A stretch of 64,000 bases of DNA from Daphnia carinata (Eukaryota; Arthropoda; Branchiopoda; Diplostraca; Daphniidae). The stretch covers positions 9,545,367 to 9,609,366 of the forward strand of contig NC_081339.1 in the NCBI RefSeq assembly GCF_022539665.2, written 5' to 3'. Shown piece by piece: positions 29,981-42,145 of the stretch (position 1 is its first letter; each line of letters starts with the position of its first letter). Under the pieces are notes generated by a model, which saw only the letters and a list, made by a program, of their open reading frames with translations, was not told the origin of the DNA and searched no databases. Position numbers and translations under genes: made by a program.

Positions 29981-30267
29981 TTTTTTTTTATCGCTTTGTC
30001 TTCTTATGCGCTAGTCTATGGTAACACTGATCATCTCTACTCGTAGTTCAGCTTTATTTGCTTTTTAAAGAGATTATGGATGTACAGCACACAAACAATT
30101 TCGCATTCGGCAAATCAATTTCCCAGTTTATTTGCTACACATTGCGCAAATTAGAAGAAGGTCATCAGTTGATCAACTTGACGTGATTTCCGGAGATAAT
30201 AAAAAAATACGGCTTAGCGATAATGTCTATTAGATCAAATAAAAGCTATGTTTAATGACAACAGTTT

Positions 30268-31065
30268 TCAATAAAAAATTGGCAGCTCGTTTAAAACTTG
30301 GTCTGGTGTGCCTTGTAGTACTAGTTGTCCATTTTCCATGACGCAAATCCAGTCGCATTTTCGCAAGCTCAATAGGCGATGCTGTTGCACAAAATAGCGG
30401 AAAGAAATTAATACTAATCGAATTGAATGAATTGACGAGAAGCTTCAAATATCATACCGCCACAAGGAGAATAGTTCGATTTTCGAATAGATGCTCTAGG
30501 CAATGATGCAAAGTTTGCTCGGCTTCCACATCTAACGCGCTACTCGGCTCGTCTAGAACGAGGATCGTTGACGGACGAAGGGAAGCCCGTGCCAGACTGA
30601 ATAGCTGTTGTTGGCCGACGCTCAGGCTGCTACTACCCCCCTTAAACATTTCGCCATCCAATCCAATACTCTTGAAAGAGTCTTTGAGGTGTACAGCCTC
30701 CAAAGCAGCCCATAGTTCTACATTAGGTATTTGATGTTCTGGATCTAAATTATCTCTAAACGACGATCGCATGCACAAATCCGTTTAAAATTTTAAGGTT
30801 AAACCAAAGAGTATCGAAAATGAATGATAATTTCATTTTTTGACCTAAGAGTACCGGTGAATATCAGAGTGTCTTGAGGAACGACTGTTAACCGAGATCT
30901 TAGGTAATGTGGTTCCAGCGTAGCGATATAGATGCCATCTAGTTTAATATGACCGGCGGCCGTGTCAGCAAGCCGAAAAATGGCGTTGACCAAAGTGGAT
31001 TTTCCGCTACCCGTGAGGCCGCAAATACCGATCTTCTGGCCATGCAATGCAAAAACGTTATGCAA
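30268..31065 (-). pseudogene. ABCC-type transporter, second nucleotide-binding domain
   Basis: Three minus-strand exons join cleanly. The exon ending at 30845 has Walker A GLTGSGKST and a Q-loop VVPQD. Exon 30755-30458 has the NLDP motif, signature LSVGQQQL and Walker B TILVLDEPSSALD. Exon 30381-30268 supplies the switch histidine (HRLLSL) and ends with TGA after ELPIFY. Introns are 89 bp (30844-30756) and 76 bp (30457-30382). This is the ATP-binding C-terminal domain of a multidrug-resistance-protein type exporter. No upstream exons with membrane segments are in the window, so it is a 5'-truncated fragment, although these exons have no lesion. Signature glycine LSGGQ is replaced by LSVGQ, which is common in ABCC NBD2. 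Confidence 0.8.
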
Positions 31066-31587
31066 TGTTCAAGTAGTATAGGCTTGGGCGTTGCGCAAAA
31101 AACTCTGCACTCTCACTTTTCACACTAGCCACATCATAAAATGTTTCTTTTTCTTGCGATAGTCTCTTCTGCCATACAGTCAATATTTTCACGTTTTAAT
31201 AGCCAAATTTCAGCAAAAGGTACTAAAGCGTGTTAATGCATATTGTATAAAAGTACTGAATTTCTTGAAACCGGGCATTTTAATTTTCGGTACTCCTTCA
31301 AAATGAACGTGTTTGCAGAAATCAAGAGAAAGGTTGTTAATTCCCCAATAAACAACAGTAAAAGTATAAGCATAAGCACGTCGATATTGCTACCTATTCG
31401 CTGCATGCAATCACTGCATTGCAACAGCTATGGCCTGGAATGTAAACCATAGGTAACCACTAAAAGGCCGTGATCATCGCTTTCAAAAGTAGGTTGAAGA
31501 AACGACACACCCTTTTCTGCCAACTACATAAGCTCGCGTGATGATGATTCAAGACATTAGTTGTTCAGCTCCTCAACAGTACTCAAC

Positions 31588-32279
31588 ATGAAACGAGTAG
31601 GTCATTTCTTTCAAATTGTAGGGGACAATGTCACTTAACGAAAAATTTCGATTTCTTTTTGTAGTTTTTTATCGCAGCTTTCTTGGCTATCGCCGCCGCT
31701 TCACCTTCCAGTTGCAAGCCGGAATAAAAGCTCCCAGTTACCCTACCCCAAGTTACACTACACCAAAGTACTCTACACCTAGCTACCCCGCACCAGCCTA
31801 CCCTACCCCCAGCTACAACAAGGATAACAAATACGCAGATATCACTACACTAGCCAATCTGACGAGCGAAACCTCGATGGCAGCAGCCAATGGAGGTAAT
31901 TCAATTTAATTTTTTTACACCAAAACCACTGGGATTAAAAATAGTTTCAACCGGCAGCTTTGTTCAGTCTGACTACACTACTCGTGAGGAGTCTCAGGTC
32001 CAGAAGAAGATGCAAGGACTCACCTATGATTCTTACGGCAAAGAATCGTACGGTGAAGTCCTAGGCAACACCAACAAAGGATCCTCTTACTGGGTTTCTC
32101 CTGAAGGCCAGAAATTCATCTTGACGGGGGTTGCTGATGATGCCGGATTCCAGCCCAAGGGTGACCATTTGCCAGTCGCTCCCGTCCACGTCTACGAGCT
32201 CCCAGTTGCTCCTGTTCACGAATACGAACTTCCAGTTGCCCCTGCTCTCCCTTATGCGCGCACCGGACTCGGCTATTAA
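31588..32279 (+). pseudogene. RR-type cuticle protein with frameshifts
   Basis: A tiny first exon (ATGAAACGA, 31588-31596) joins after an intron to 31665, giving a signal peptide (KRFFIAAFLAIAAASPS). The mature part has PSYPTPSYTTPKY-type repeats and then a chitin-binding (RR) domain: YADITTLANLTSE, TGSFVQSDYTTREESQVQKK, GSSYWVSPEGQKFILTGVAD, DDAGFQPKGDHLPVAP, and a tail of VAPVH-ELP repeats ending at TAA 32277-32279. One shift lies between signal peptide and repeats (about 31705), another near 31895. Unless unseen micro-introns restore the frame, it is a recent pseudogene. The protein would bind chitin in the exoskeleton. Confidence 0.75.
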
Positions 32280-32849
32280 GATATAAGTATTTCATTAGTG
32301 ATATCTGTGTGGTCCGAACTATGCAGGCCTAACTTATTATTAATGTTCGAATAAACTGATGGAAACGGAGCAAATTTTGAATACAAAATTTTGTATCCTA
32401 TTTCTATTCGAATTTCGATAAAAGTTAGCTCATCAAGTCGTTCGGTAATTAGACAAATCATTATCCAATACACAAACAAGACATTAAAGAAAATTTTGAA
32501 CCGGTGCCCCCGGCCGGTAATACGACTGTTCCCACTTTTTTTTCACATTTAGAATTCACCCTGCAATTTGCGTGCGTATAATAAAATATCTGTAAAAAAA
32601 ATTTGATCAACGTACGCGAAGATCGATCGATTACGCCTTATTTATCCTTATGTCCTATGACTTAATTCTTCAACATTTCACAACTTGCTCGGTATGAAAT
32701 TTATTGTCTGGCAAGAAAATGTCCTTGGATGTTTTACTGGATATAGATATGTATAGTAAGTAATAGAATGAAACTGTTAACAGATATATAGCAGTTTTCG
32801 ATATTGTCTTTGTCTCAGCAACGCGGTCAATTCTGATAATAACGTTCTC
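32280..32849. other. Intergenic, no gene seen
   Basis: AT-rich sequence between convergent fragments; nothing could be supported. Confidence 0.5.
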
Positions 32850-33791
32850 TCAGAAAGCGCCAGACAATGGAAAACGACCGTGGTGGATCATTATTGAATT
32901 ATAATTTACACGATACGGGAACGAGAAGGCTCGTGAAACTCTTGTCTTACCTATATTATGTGCATGCCTAGCCAAGCCGATTGATTTCGGTTTCCAGAAC
33001 AAGAAAAACATAATAACAATTGCCAAGCGTATGCGAAGAAGATAGGTCGCATAGGTCGCAAGGATACTTAGCGCCGCAAGGATGGTCGTAATGAATAGTA
33101 AAGAGAGAAGTGCTGGAAATTCGATGTCAATCGTCTCCATGTCGATGAATGAAGAACCGGTGCAGTTGTTGCTAGCGCAGGATTCGTCCAGCATCATCGC
33201 ACCGCCATAGTAATGAAATGATGACATCCTTGTTTCTTCCGCGGCATTCAATGACTTTTTCGATTCCGTTTAATCCTTAACACTGTATACGAATCCAGCG
33301 ACGTAAGGAGATCCGGCATCGCCCAGCGCGTGGGATACAAGGATGGAAAAAGCTTCGGTCGATGAACGCCTCATTGGAATAACGACGGACTACATCACAG
33401 CATAACAACATAGTTTAGGTTTACGAGAAGCCAACCATAAGAATGGTTTAAAGAATACCAGAAGGATGTCACCGGCGGACGCCCTGAACAAGAGAATTGC
33501 AAACGGAGAATTAGACAAGAAAATAGATGTTCATGTAACATTCAAAACGATTTACCAATTGACTATAAGGAACCACTGGCACTAGAAGAGAACGACGTAC
33601 ATTGGCACAGGAGGACCTGATGTAATGTAGCAACCCCAATAGAGTAATGGAACACAGATCACCATACTCCAAGCGCAAACTTGGACATCGGCAGTTGGAT
33701 AACGTTTCCTCAATTTCTGTCCGACATGCGATCCGGACGCGACACCCACAGCGCCAGCCAAAGCCGCTTCAGATCCGACTATTAGTGACAT
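32850..33791 (-). pseudogene. Spinster-type lysosomal transporter, C-terminal remnant
   Basis: The first exon piece (33791-33582) contains GGAVGV-like, KLRKRYPTADVQVCAWS and CVPLLYWGCYI segments, typical of the Spinster (SPNS) branch of the major facilitator superfamily. A second piece (about 33375-33270) reads VIPMRRSSTEAFSILVSHAL and GDAGSPYVAGF, the next conserved helix pair. After an in-frame TAA at about 33270 the same frame continues through a hydrophobic helix (ALLSLLFITTILAALSILAT). A disrupted stretch lies around 33400-33450. The family exports lysolipids or sphingosine-1-phosphate from lysosomes. N-terminal exons are absent from the window. Confidence 0.65.
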
Positions 33792-33799
33792 CCTTTCAT

Positions 33800-35090
33800 T
33801 TAACGTTCAAGCAACTGATCATCCGTGATTTGTCGTCTCGTTTTTTACATACTATACACCCGGTGTATGAAACATCTCCGCCTAATGTAGTAGCCTGTCC
33901 TAACGTGATGAATTTAGGAGCCCACCACGCCAACGCGCTGGAGACGTACGCTTATTTTTTTAATTACCCCGACTGTTCTTTCTTTGTTCCAGTTGCTGGC
34001 TTTGTTAGTTTCACTGGTTCTATTAAGTTGAATACAAAGGCATTTTTGTTCAACTTTTTTTATCCGTCGCAGAGAAGTGAGTGTATCCTGGAAGCAAACG
34101 CAGCCGAAGGAAGCTTACACTACCGTGTGAAACTTCTTAAGTATGACAACAAATGCTTCACCTTAAAGCCGTGGCATTAAAAATGAAAATAAAAAAAGAT
34201 CGGTTGAAAAGCATATTTGTACAAACTGCAGCGATTTGACGAAAAACAAAAAAAAGAGGATATTTTCTCTCGGCATTTGCATTACAGCGAGAATGAGGAG
34301 ACGTCAGGAACAAAAATCTGCCTAAATCTAAATGCTTCACCAAGCAAATTCTTAGAATCCTTTTGAAAACGGTTGTTTACGTTTTTCGCATCTTGTCTCG
34401 TTTTTTGTTTATTTATTTGACATTAATAATACTGTATCTATTATACTTTTTCAATCGTTTTTAATATTATCAAATGATCGCGATTCGCAAAGCCGCAAAA
34501 ATTTAATAGCTTGTTGTGGTTGAATATTTGACATAGCTCATTTTTCTTTTCTTTCGTCAAAAACTATGTCTTGGAAAGAAACAGTTTTATTAGTACGAGT
34601 TTTAGTACAGATGCATGGCAAGCCAAATGTACTGACAGGACGAACGAATGATGATGCGGGTACGGCTTCGATGAAATTAGTCGACTTACATACCGTATAC
34701 GCCAGAACACCGTCCACTGCTGTGCTGGTGAAACCTGCAAGGCTGCATCACTGTGGGCCTCGTTGGTTTTACATTTGCACAAAATGCTTGGATGATATAC
34801 TGTAAAAAGTTTTTGGAGTACACGTTTATGAAATAAACACATCACGCATGCATGAAATGCAGAACGCTACTGGGGTATGAGACAGCCACACTTGTTTTGT
34901 GCACTCGGCTTGTAACGAGAACGAAACTGAACAGGAATGGTTAACGAAAAAATTGTTGTATGAATCATCTCATTTTGCAACCAGAATTTCAATCGGGAAC
35001 GACTGTGATAAACGAATGCAATGACGAAGAAACAACTGATAAATAGTAAAATGACACGCACTTTCATCATCATTCAGTTATTTAAAAAAT
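33800..35090. other. Intergenic, no supported gene
   Basis: Several short frames (for example 33647-34180 plus, 34564-34845 minus) are open but show no domain, splice structure or codon pattern that would support a gene. Confidence 0.4.
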
Positions 35091-35094
35091 AAAT

Positions 35095-35300
35095 CGAAGT
35101 TAATTGTATTTCAGGACTGGATCGGTGTAGTGGCTTGGGTCGGGATAATACTTCTGAGCCTCGGTGTAGTGGCTGTCTTCAGCATAGGTGGTGCTGTAGT
35201 ATTAAGTAGCATTGGTGATGTAGTAGGTCTATACCACAAAGCCTCTGTTTGGCAATGGTTTGCAGCCAAACAGTACTAGGGTATCTCAGTGTAGTTTGTC
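35095..35300 (-). pseudogene. Tyr-rich repeat remnant (minus strand)
   Basis: On the minus strand the frame shows YYSTTYAEDSHYTEAQKYY-type repeats with interrupting stops, matching the decayed repeats at 29.6-30.0 kb and 36.6-36.9 kb. This is probably a dead copy of a lineage-specific structural gene. Confidence 0.45.
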
Positions 35301-36590
35301 AGTGCTGTACTTGTGTACAGCAGTACTCAGGCAGCTTTGGTATAGCAGCTTAAGGTAGAGTAGTACTTTGAAGCTTCGTTGTGGAATATAGCTGTAGATT
35401 TTGATTGGTTTCAATTAGTCAAAATAGAAGGCAAATAATTCGTCAATTGTAGACTATACAGATACTTTGCAAACATCTCTGCATCTCTACTAGTATTTAA
35501 AATTCATGGCTTGAATTATTTAATGACATGTTGGCCGAACTGATAAAACGCCATGCTTAATATCTGGCCTGCAGAAACGAGGGTGATTAACCCCACACCT
35601 GTAACAAACGTGAAACTCTATAAAATGTTATTATGAAGAAAACTGGCTGAATAAAAATGAAGAAACTGCATGCGCAATATGTCATAGCTTTAGTTCATTG
35701 AGACTCTTGAATCACTCTTCATCAGAATCCGGTGCGAGCAAAACATAGCGGTGTAAGTGACTGTTGGCAGCATACAATGTTGATCTAGCAGGGCGCAGGA
35801 GTTGTGTAGGATCCCGACGACGACAAACCCACCGGCAGACCTCTATATAACTTAAGAGTTTGAAAAAAAGAAAAAAAGGCTGCCCTTTAGCATTCGAATG
35901 ACATCCTCTAGAGCTGTCACGAACGGTCACAATGGTCCGGATTGTATTGTGTAGTTATTGATCTGGACCTATTATGACATCAGCTAATATCTTTTACCTC
36001 TCTATTCAGCGTTGCATTGCAATGGTAGGCTAATCCATACCAACGCTATACGTTTCGAGGGGTAATTGTTAGACTCGGAGTAGCAATCCCATCATTGTGT
36101 GGGTGCCATGCCCAGTCATTTTAAGTGCCGCCACCATTAGAACTGCACACTACTATTATATAGCCTATCGTAAGTTTAAGGTACCAAACACCGTTGATAA
36201 CGCAATCATTCATGCTCTATCATAAAACTAAATTTCATTAAAAATTGGAAAAAATACAACGCAATGTCAGAAAAATAGTTACGAATTCAACGTTGCTACT
36301 AAACAAAAAACTGAATTATGTTAGTTAAATTTGAACTAATATTTAGTACTTACAAATTGGATCGTGGCTTCATGCAATTGTTGTTTCGATGAGATCGTAT
36401 TCGTCTACGCCCTACACAACTTTTGCGCCCTAATAGACAACCATTGTATGCTGCTCCCTGTCACTACACGAACAAGGCGAACAAATAGAGCCACTGCACC
36501 ACCAAGCTTCCGCGAAGCTTTCGCTCTTCGCCAGCACAACAGTTTCTAATCATACCATCACCGAAGCAGACAAGTAACATATCTCCACAA
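35300..36590. other. Intergenic, no supported gene
   Basis: No RNA, repeat or coding signal could be supported. Confidence 0.4.
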
Positions 36591-36599
36591 CTTCCTTCT

Positions 36600-36910
36600 C
36601 TGACGCTACACCTACATATTACGCTGAGCCATCCTAGGCTACTCTGCAGCTTGGCAATTTACGCTGTTCCGAGTTCGTATACACTACCGCTGCCCCGTCC
36701 CACTACGTCGAGCCTAGCTAACAAGACTACTCATGGTGCTCCGACTTACTACGCTGAAGCTGCAAAATACTTTTCGGCACCCAACTATTACGCTGATAGT
36801 CCACTTGAACTTAATACCACGTATGCCACGCCTAGCATTATACTTTGGCTTCAAAATCCTACACCACAAAGGCCACAAAATATTATACCATTGCCCATTA
36901 CTATACACAT
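36600..36910 (+). pseudogene. Tyr-rich repeat remnant (plus strand)
   Basis: The stretch encodes APTYYAEAAKYFSAPNYYAD in one frame before losing the pattern. This is a third decayed copy of the Tyr/Ala/Pro repeat family in 8 kb. Confidence 0.45.
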
Positions 36911-37211
36911 TTTGTTCCAGTCTGTCCACGTCTTTCTTTGTTTGTCCTATCTGGTACCTGCCTTACTTCTACGGTCAAATGGACTTATTTACCCTACACG
37001 TCGTGCTAGCTAGTGATTCTTCGCAGTTAGCCGAATGGACACAATCGCAAGTTTCATCAAATGCGGTCTTACCTAACCTAATATGACCTCAAGAAAAAGT
37101 AAAACGTCCTTAACTAGTAAGATACAACATGTACCACATACACTGCCAAAACGTTGGGTTGAAAATAGATTTTCAATGGTAGCAGCCGAAAATCAGGCTC
37201 CAGTCGAAGTT

Positions 37212-37819
37212 TTGCCTTAAGGACTTGAACCCGTACGGATTGGAGACCGAAAAATATCCAGTGAGTACACAATCAGCTGGGATTGTTTTTCTTTTAAATC
37301 TAAAGGAAATTAACAGCTACATTTTGATACGATGATTTTCAGCGTGGGATCAGTTCATCAGCCGCAGCGTCGCTAGTTGGGAAATGTTGGCAACTGTTGG
37401 GATCAGATGATTGAAATGCGGTGGCGCCGTCTACTACGAGAAACTGCATCGGGACACGGGTCCGCAGCTGTTGCGGATGGCCGAGATGCTGGGCATTTCA
37501 AACGTGAATAAAGATCGACTAGATTGCGTTCTTCGTCACAATCAGGACAACACATTTAAACGGAGCGAATCTCGTTCGAAAAATTATCCAAAGTAATACA
37601 ATTCAATTTTTGTTTATTTTTGCCAATCATGGTTTTTAACTTATTCGTTTGCCAATTAGGAATCCTTATTCGGAGAGACAACATTTGCTGGTATTGAAAT
37701 CAATTCAAAGCGCCCACAAGGCATTGAAAGAACGAGGACTGGACCCTTTACCTGTCGAGATGTACGATTTCTACACGTCAATGTACCAATATGGCAATTG
37801 GAACGGCGACGCCCTGTGA
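37212..37819 (+). pseudogene. Possible sulfotransferase-like (WSCD type) C-terminal remnant
   Basis: Three plus-strand exons can be read. One ends near 37260 (NPYGLETEKYP before GTGAGT). The second (about 37343-37593) contains YYEKLHRDTGPQLLRMAEML and RLDCVLRHNQDNTFKR but has an in-frame TGA near 37408. The last (about 37660-37819) ends PLPVEMYDFYTSMYQY-GNWNGDAL and TGA. The pattern of a YE-x-L element, a MAEMLGI helix and a RL-C-L...FKR segment recalls the PAPS-binding C-terminal part of WSCD-type sulfotransferases. This is a motif-level guess. Confidence 0.35.
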
Positions 37820-39540
37820 TTGTGTTTTTTAGTTTTATTTTGTGTGTTTTTAATAAGTTCTTTTTCTTCATTTTGAGCTGACCGATGGAAGCGCTTCCTA
37901 ATCGACGAATAAGCAAATTCATTGTTGATTAAAACAATGTGAATTTGCTGCCAGTTGTTTTGTAATTCGCAATTTTTATATGATATTCAAAATTTTACAT
38001 TTTGTGTTGTTTTTTTTTTGGAGAAGATAATCATATATCGTTGAAGTCCGCAGTAAATAATTCTTTCATTGCCTTTTCGTGAAAGTTATTGTACTAGCAT
38101 AAAATAAGGCTCTTTGTTGTTTGATGTGGCAGTAACAAAATCACTTTCTGAAACCTTGTAGAAGGTATATGAAATCGTTTGGTGTTGCGTGACGGATTTT
38201 TTCGGATTTTTTACTGATATTTGATGCCAACAGGGTTTTCCAAAAGGACAGGCAAGATGCGGAACTTCAGAAAGATGGACAAACCAATACGCCCATTTTC
38301 CTGTCTTCATCATTTGGCATTCAAAGACTTATTTACTGCTAGCTCATTTCATGACTTGTAATTCCAAACTTTTACCCAGAGCAGGTAAGTTAGTTAACTA
38401 ATGCGTGACAAGCTTCCTAGTTTTGCAACTTGTTTTTCTTCGCATTCAATTAATTAGATGAACTGACGAGATTATGGTACCAAAGATCTAGGGACAGGAA
38501 GTTTAGTTCTACGGCAACGACGTTATTCCCCAACATAAGCAAAAAAAATGTTTTTATTAAAATTTGCTAAGTCATAAGTAGGCAAAGCCATCTAGCATAG
38601 CTTGTTTATTCTTTCTTATTTTGTGCGTTTGTGGTTGTAGGTGTCTACTCCTAGGTGGGGTATGAGCGTGCGTGAGTGCCTCCCGTCACGGACCTAGTCG
38701 GTTTGTGATGAAGTGGCAGAAAATGGTACATGTTGCCGCGAATATAAGTTGAAACAGTTGCAAGCAATAGCAAGTTTGTATCCTTTCCTTTAATCACCCT
38801 GCCATTGCGTCCGTAACAAAAATAAAACCCGTGACTTAATTCTTGTAGCCAGTGGCTCACTCTGTACGCTTTGCGAGTTTGATGGTAAAAAACGGCAAGT
38901 AACTTCCTCTTAGTTGATGAAATACTCGTTGCATATTCATGGGAGCCTTTAACTGGATTGGCTGAAATAGCGCAACCATGGGGATGATTTTTAAAAACTT
39001 CTTCACTTCTATTGCCCACGGTCTCGCCAAAAGTTCATCCGTAATCCCTTCCTCCTCTTTTTTTTGTTTTTTTTGCTGGACAACAAGCAGCCACATGGAT
39101 GATGTAGATGTTTGACATTCTAACTGATAAGCCTTTGAAGCTTAATCGGATACAGGCAGGTACGTTGCACTTTCAGTTATTTTTGTTTTCTCCTTAAACC
39201 TTCATTACTTGATTCAATCGCACAGTGTTTTTTTCATCTTGTAGGCCCATTGAAAACCAGGCTCTACAAGACAGAAGTAAAACGAGATGACGTTTTGGGT
39301 GTGCTACACATTCGTTGGAGTTGAGAATATCAGGAAGGAAATGTTATCAATCTCAAGGTTTTAAATTGAGAAGCAAATAGGACTACAGTGCGTTGTATAA
39401 TAGTTTAATCTCCTTTATTTCCATTGGTCTTGGAATTGCATTAGTTAAAGGTCTGACACAGCCAAACGCTGATGATGAACTGTAAATTAAGTTTTCTTAT
39501 CACGAATGCAAAAATAGGAATCAAACTTCTCTAAATCGAT
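37820..39540. other. Intergenic with open minus-strand frames
   Basis: Overlapping minus-strand frames at 38651-39096 are open for over 100 codons, but no domain, signal peptide or splice pattern was recognised. Nothing else was found. Confidence 0.35.
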
Positions 39541-39543
39541 AGC

Positions 39544-39626
39544 ACTAGGTTGGCCGAGCGGTTAGGGCGCCAGACTTAAGATCTGGTCTTCGGATGAAGA
39601 CGTGAGTTCGATCCTCACTCCTAGTA
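39544..39626 (+). tRNA. tRNA-Leu (anticodon UAA)
   Basis: The 83-nt sequence folds as a class II tRNA: acceptor ACTAGG with CCTAGT, A box TGGCCGAGCGG, anticodon arm CCAGA-CTTAAGA-TCTGG with anticodon TAA, long variable arm TCTTCGGATGAAGA, T arm GTGAG-TTCGATC-CTCAC with an intact B box, and discriminator A. One acceptor pair (position 7 with 66) is a T-T mismatch. No TTTT terminator follows within about 140 bp, so transcription termination is unclear. It has no intron. Confidence 0.9.
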
Positions 39627-40569
39627 TTAAAACCTGTGAGCTGATTATCAATCCGATTATCTAATGTCGTAATTGCACGAATGCTGTAAATTCTGAATTC
39701 ATAATTGGTTAGAATAAATCAGGAGAATTATATACAAAGGAATCGCAGTTGTATAGAATGCAAGCGTGGCTGACAATTTTATTCTTATGGCTCAATGGAA
39801 AATTACAACCCTTAGCTAAGCTTCCAATTAAGGAAAAACTACGGTTTTTAACACTGAAAATCTAGGAAATGGAATGTGCTGATCTCTAGCGGCAATTGAG
39901 GGAGCGGAGGGCAAGCGGGCTATCCATCATCACATAATCCATCCTCATTCTCATCCGCCATTGCCTCTCGCTAAAACCGCGTGAGGAAAAAAGGCAGGAA
40001 GAGCATAAATCGATAAAATCTAAAAATCCTTAGCGTGGCTGGTTAAGTTCGTTGTATCAGATCAACTTAAATGATCGGCCAGAGTCTCATATTGCACAGC
40101 GATTTAAGGAAAATAAAACAGGTTTACGAGGTTAAAATTTTTGGTTTTGCAATTCTTGTTGCAAAACGAACTAAAAGTAGAGCAGGAATTGCCGGTTGTA
40201 AAAAAGTTGTTAAAAAGAAAAAAAAATACATTTTGTAAAAAGTTATAGTACAGACAGTTATGTACAGCTTGTTTTAAAGACACGTCAACAAGAAATTGAT
40301 TTACGGACTTTTTCAAGGAGACATTTCCCACACATCCACATGATTCGGAGTCGGGCTTCGTTTCCATTATACGGCATTTTAATTCGACCCAAGTGGTGCT
40401 GAGTAGATGACGCTTTTATTTCCCAATGGATTAGTTTTTGGATTCCACGAATAATTAACAAAAAGGATTTTTCGCACAATAAATATAACATTTTCATTGT
40501 CGTTGTATAGTTATGTTTGGTATAAAGTCTTTAATTTTTATTTGTTTACACCGTGCCTTTTCTACTAGA
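39627..40569. other. Intergenic left of element 2
   Basis: No gene or repeat boundary was supported in this AT-rich stretch. Confidence 0.45.
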
Positions 40570-40573
40570 ATAC

Positions 40574-40960
40574 TGTCGCGAGGGGAAAATCGCGTTGTGG
40601 TTGCCATTTCTGAAAAGAGGCGTCAGCCAACGTTTAATTGTTTGCAATACAGCTTCCCTTGAAAAAGACGCTGCGACACGCCGATAATTAGCAAAGTGTG
40701 GCATTCCCTAGAATTCGTTTAACCCTAGAGATGGGCGTATACCCTTCACGAGGGTATAAAAGCCCACACATTTTTTACCCTAAGTAAGTTCTTGTCAGTT
40801 CTGTAGTTCTTAAGTTCTTCTCAAGTACTCAAGTGAGTTCTCTTCACGTTCCTGTATTTCAGTTAAGTAAAGTGTAGTTACTCTTCCTTTCTGATATGCA
40901 TTGTATTTTCCCCCTCTTAGTTCAATACAATTCATTAACGAAGTAAAGTCCAGTGTGACA
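40574..40960 (+). repeat. 5' LTR of element 2
   Basis: 387 bp from TGTCGCGAGG to GTGTGACA. It carries a TATA box (TATAAAAG, 40755-40762) and an initiator-like TCAGTT at 40795-40800. Confidence 0.93.
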
Positions 40961-40980
40961 ATTGGTGGAGATGCAGCTCG
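40961..40980 (+). other. Primer-binding site of element 2
   Basis: The LTR is followed by AT and then TGGTGGAGATGCAGCTCG, the expected place and TGG start. The tRNA is not named. Confidence 0.6.
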
Positions 40981-41023
40981 TTACCCGTTGTTAACGAATT
41001 AGTGCTGCTTTAAAAAATAGTCG

Positions 41024-42145
41024 ATGCAGATGAAGAATAGCTCACGTTTACCTAGTTGCCCCCGGGATCCAAGTAGACGATTGCACCCGCTTCGTGACTT
41101 GCCCACCGCGCTGTCTGGTAACGAGACCACAGCAACTAACGAGGCACAAGATTCTGAAATTTCTACGTCAAGAGAAGATTTAGCGACGTCATCTACAGAG
41201 ACGACTCGCCAGAGAGGGTTTAAAAATCTCGCAAGACAGTTAGAATCAAGTTCTGACTCTGAAGAAGATTTAATAGAACCCACGCACCCAGTTGTTCCCA
41301 CGATAGGACAACACATTTTTGGATCTCCAAGACAATTGCAAGAAACAGTCATGGCGGCTGTAAGAAGATTCATAAGTCCACCTATTTTTCGAGGTAGCCC
41401 AACGGAAGACGCTCGTCAATGGTTAGAGCGCTACGAGACTATCTCTACCCACAATGGTTGGGGTGACGCGGACAAACGTAATAATTTTTGCATGTACTTG
41501 GATGATGCTGCAAGAAATTGGTTCTTGTGTGCAAGAGTGCCAAACGACTGGCAAGATGTGGCAGCACAGCCGGCTGCCGGAGAAAACCAAGCAAGACCTG
41601 CAGTTCCCGGTCTACGTTCGGTATTTTTGAAAGAATTTCAGCCTAATTCTTATGGTCTTTTCCAAGAAACTAGACTAAGAAGTAGAACCCAAGGGGTGGA
41701 CGAGCCGACCACCAGGTACTACTACGAAATTCTTAACCTTTGCAGACTGGTCGACCTGAATATGTCGGAAATCCACGGACTAGAGCACCTTTTTAGAGGT
41801 CTTCGACCAGCGCTTTTTAGAAAAATCCATCCTCAGAAGCCACAAACGTGTGAGGAATTCTTAGAACTGGCAAAAGTCTATACGGAGACTTCGATGATGT
41901 CAGATGCCAGAGGATGGAAAGAGCCCATGGCAGAACCACAAAAGTCGTCTGAACAAGTTCCAAATCTTTCGGTGGTCTATCCAGAGCAACAAGCTGATCT
42001 TTTAAAGACAATGCGTGAAGTCATTCAAGAAACTTGTGAAAAATTGTTTAAGCAAAGCAGTCAAGAGCAAGCGAAACCAAAAGGGCCGTTCAGACCCAAG
42101 GGACGCACAACAAGCGGTAAACCACAGTGTTTTTACTGCAAATAA
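41024..42145 (+). pseudogene. gag: Gag of element 2, ends at a stop within the zinc knuckle
   Basis: The ATG at 41024 opens 373 residues. The capsid-like region (FRGSPTEDARQWLERYETIS, then WGDADKRNNFCMYL) is at about residues 125-290. The frame ends at TAA (42143-42145) after CFYCK, inside the zinc knuckle. The same frame continues after the stop with the second half of the knuckle (GHIARSC) and directly into protease. Element 3 has a sense codon at this place, so the TAA is a lesion. It also shows that gag and pol of this family share one frame. Confidence 0.85.

Noticed and set aside
41024..41373. Minus-strand 124-codon frame opposite gag of element 2
   Set aside because: Shadow of gag; unlike the 46.7-47.2 kb antisense gene it has no intron, promoter or second copy.
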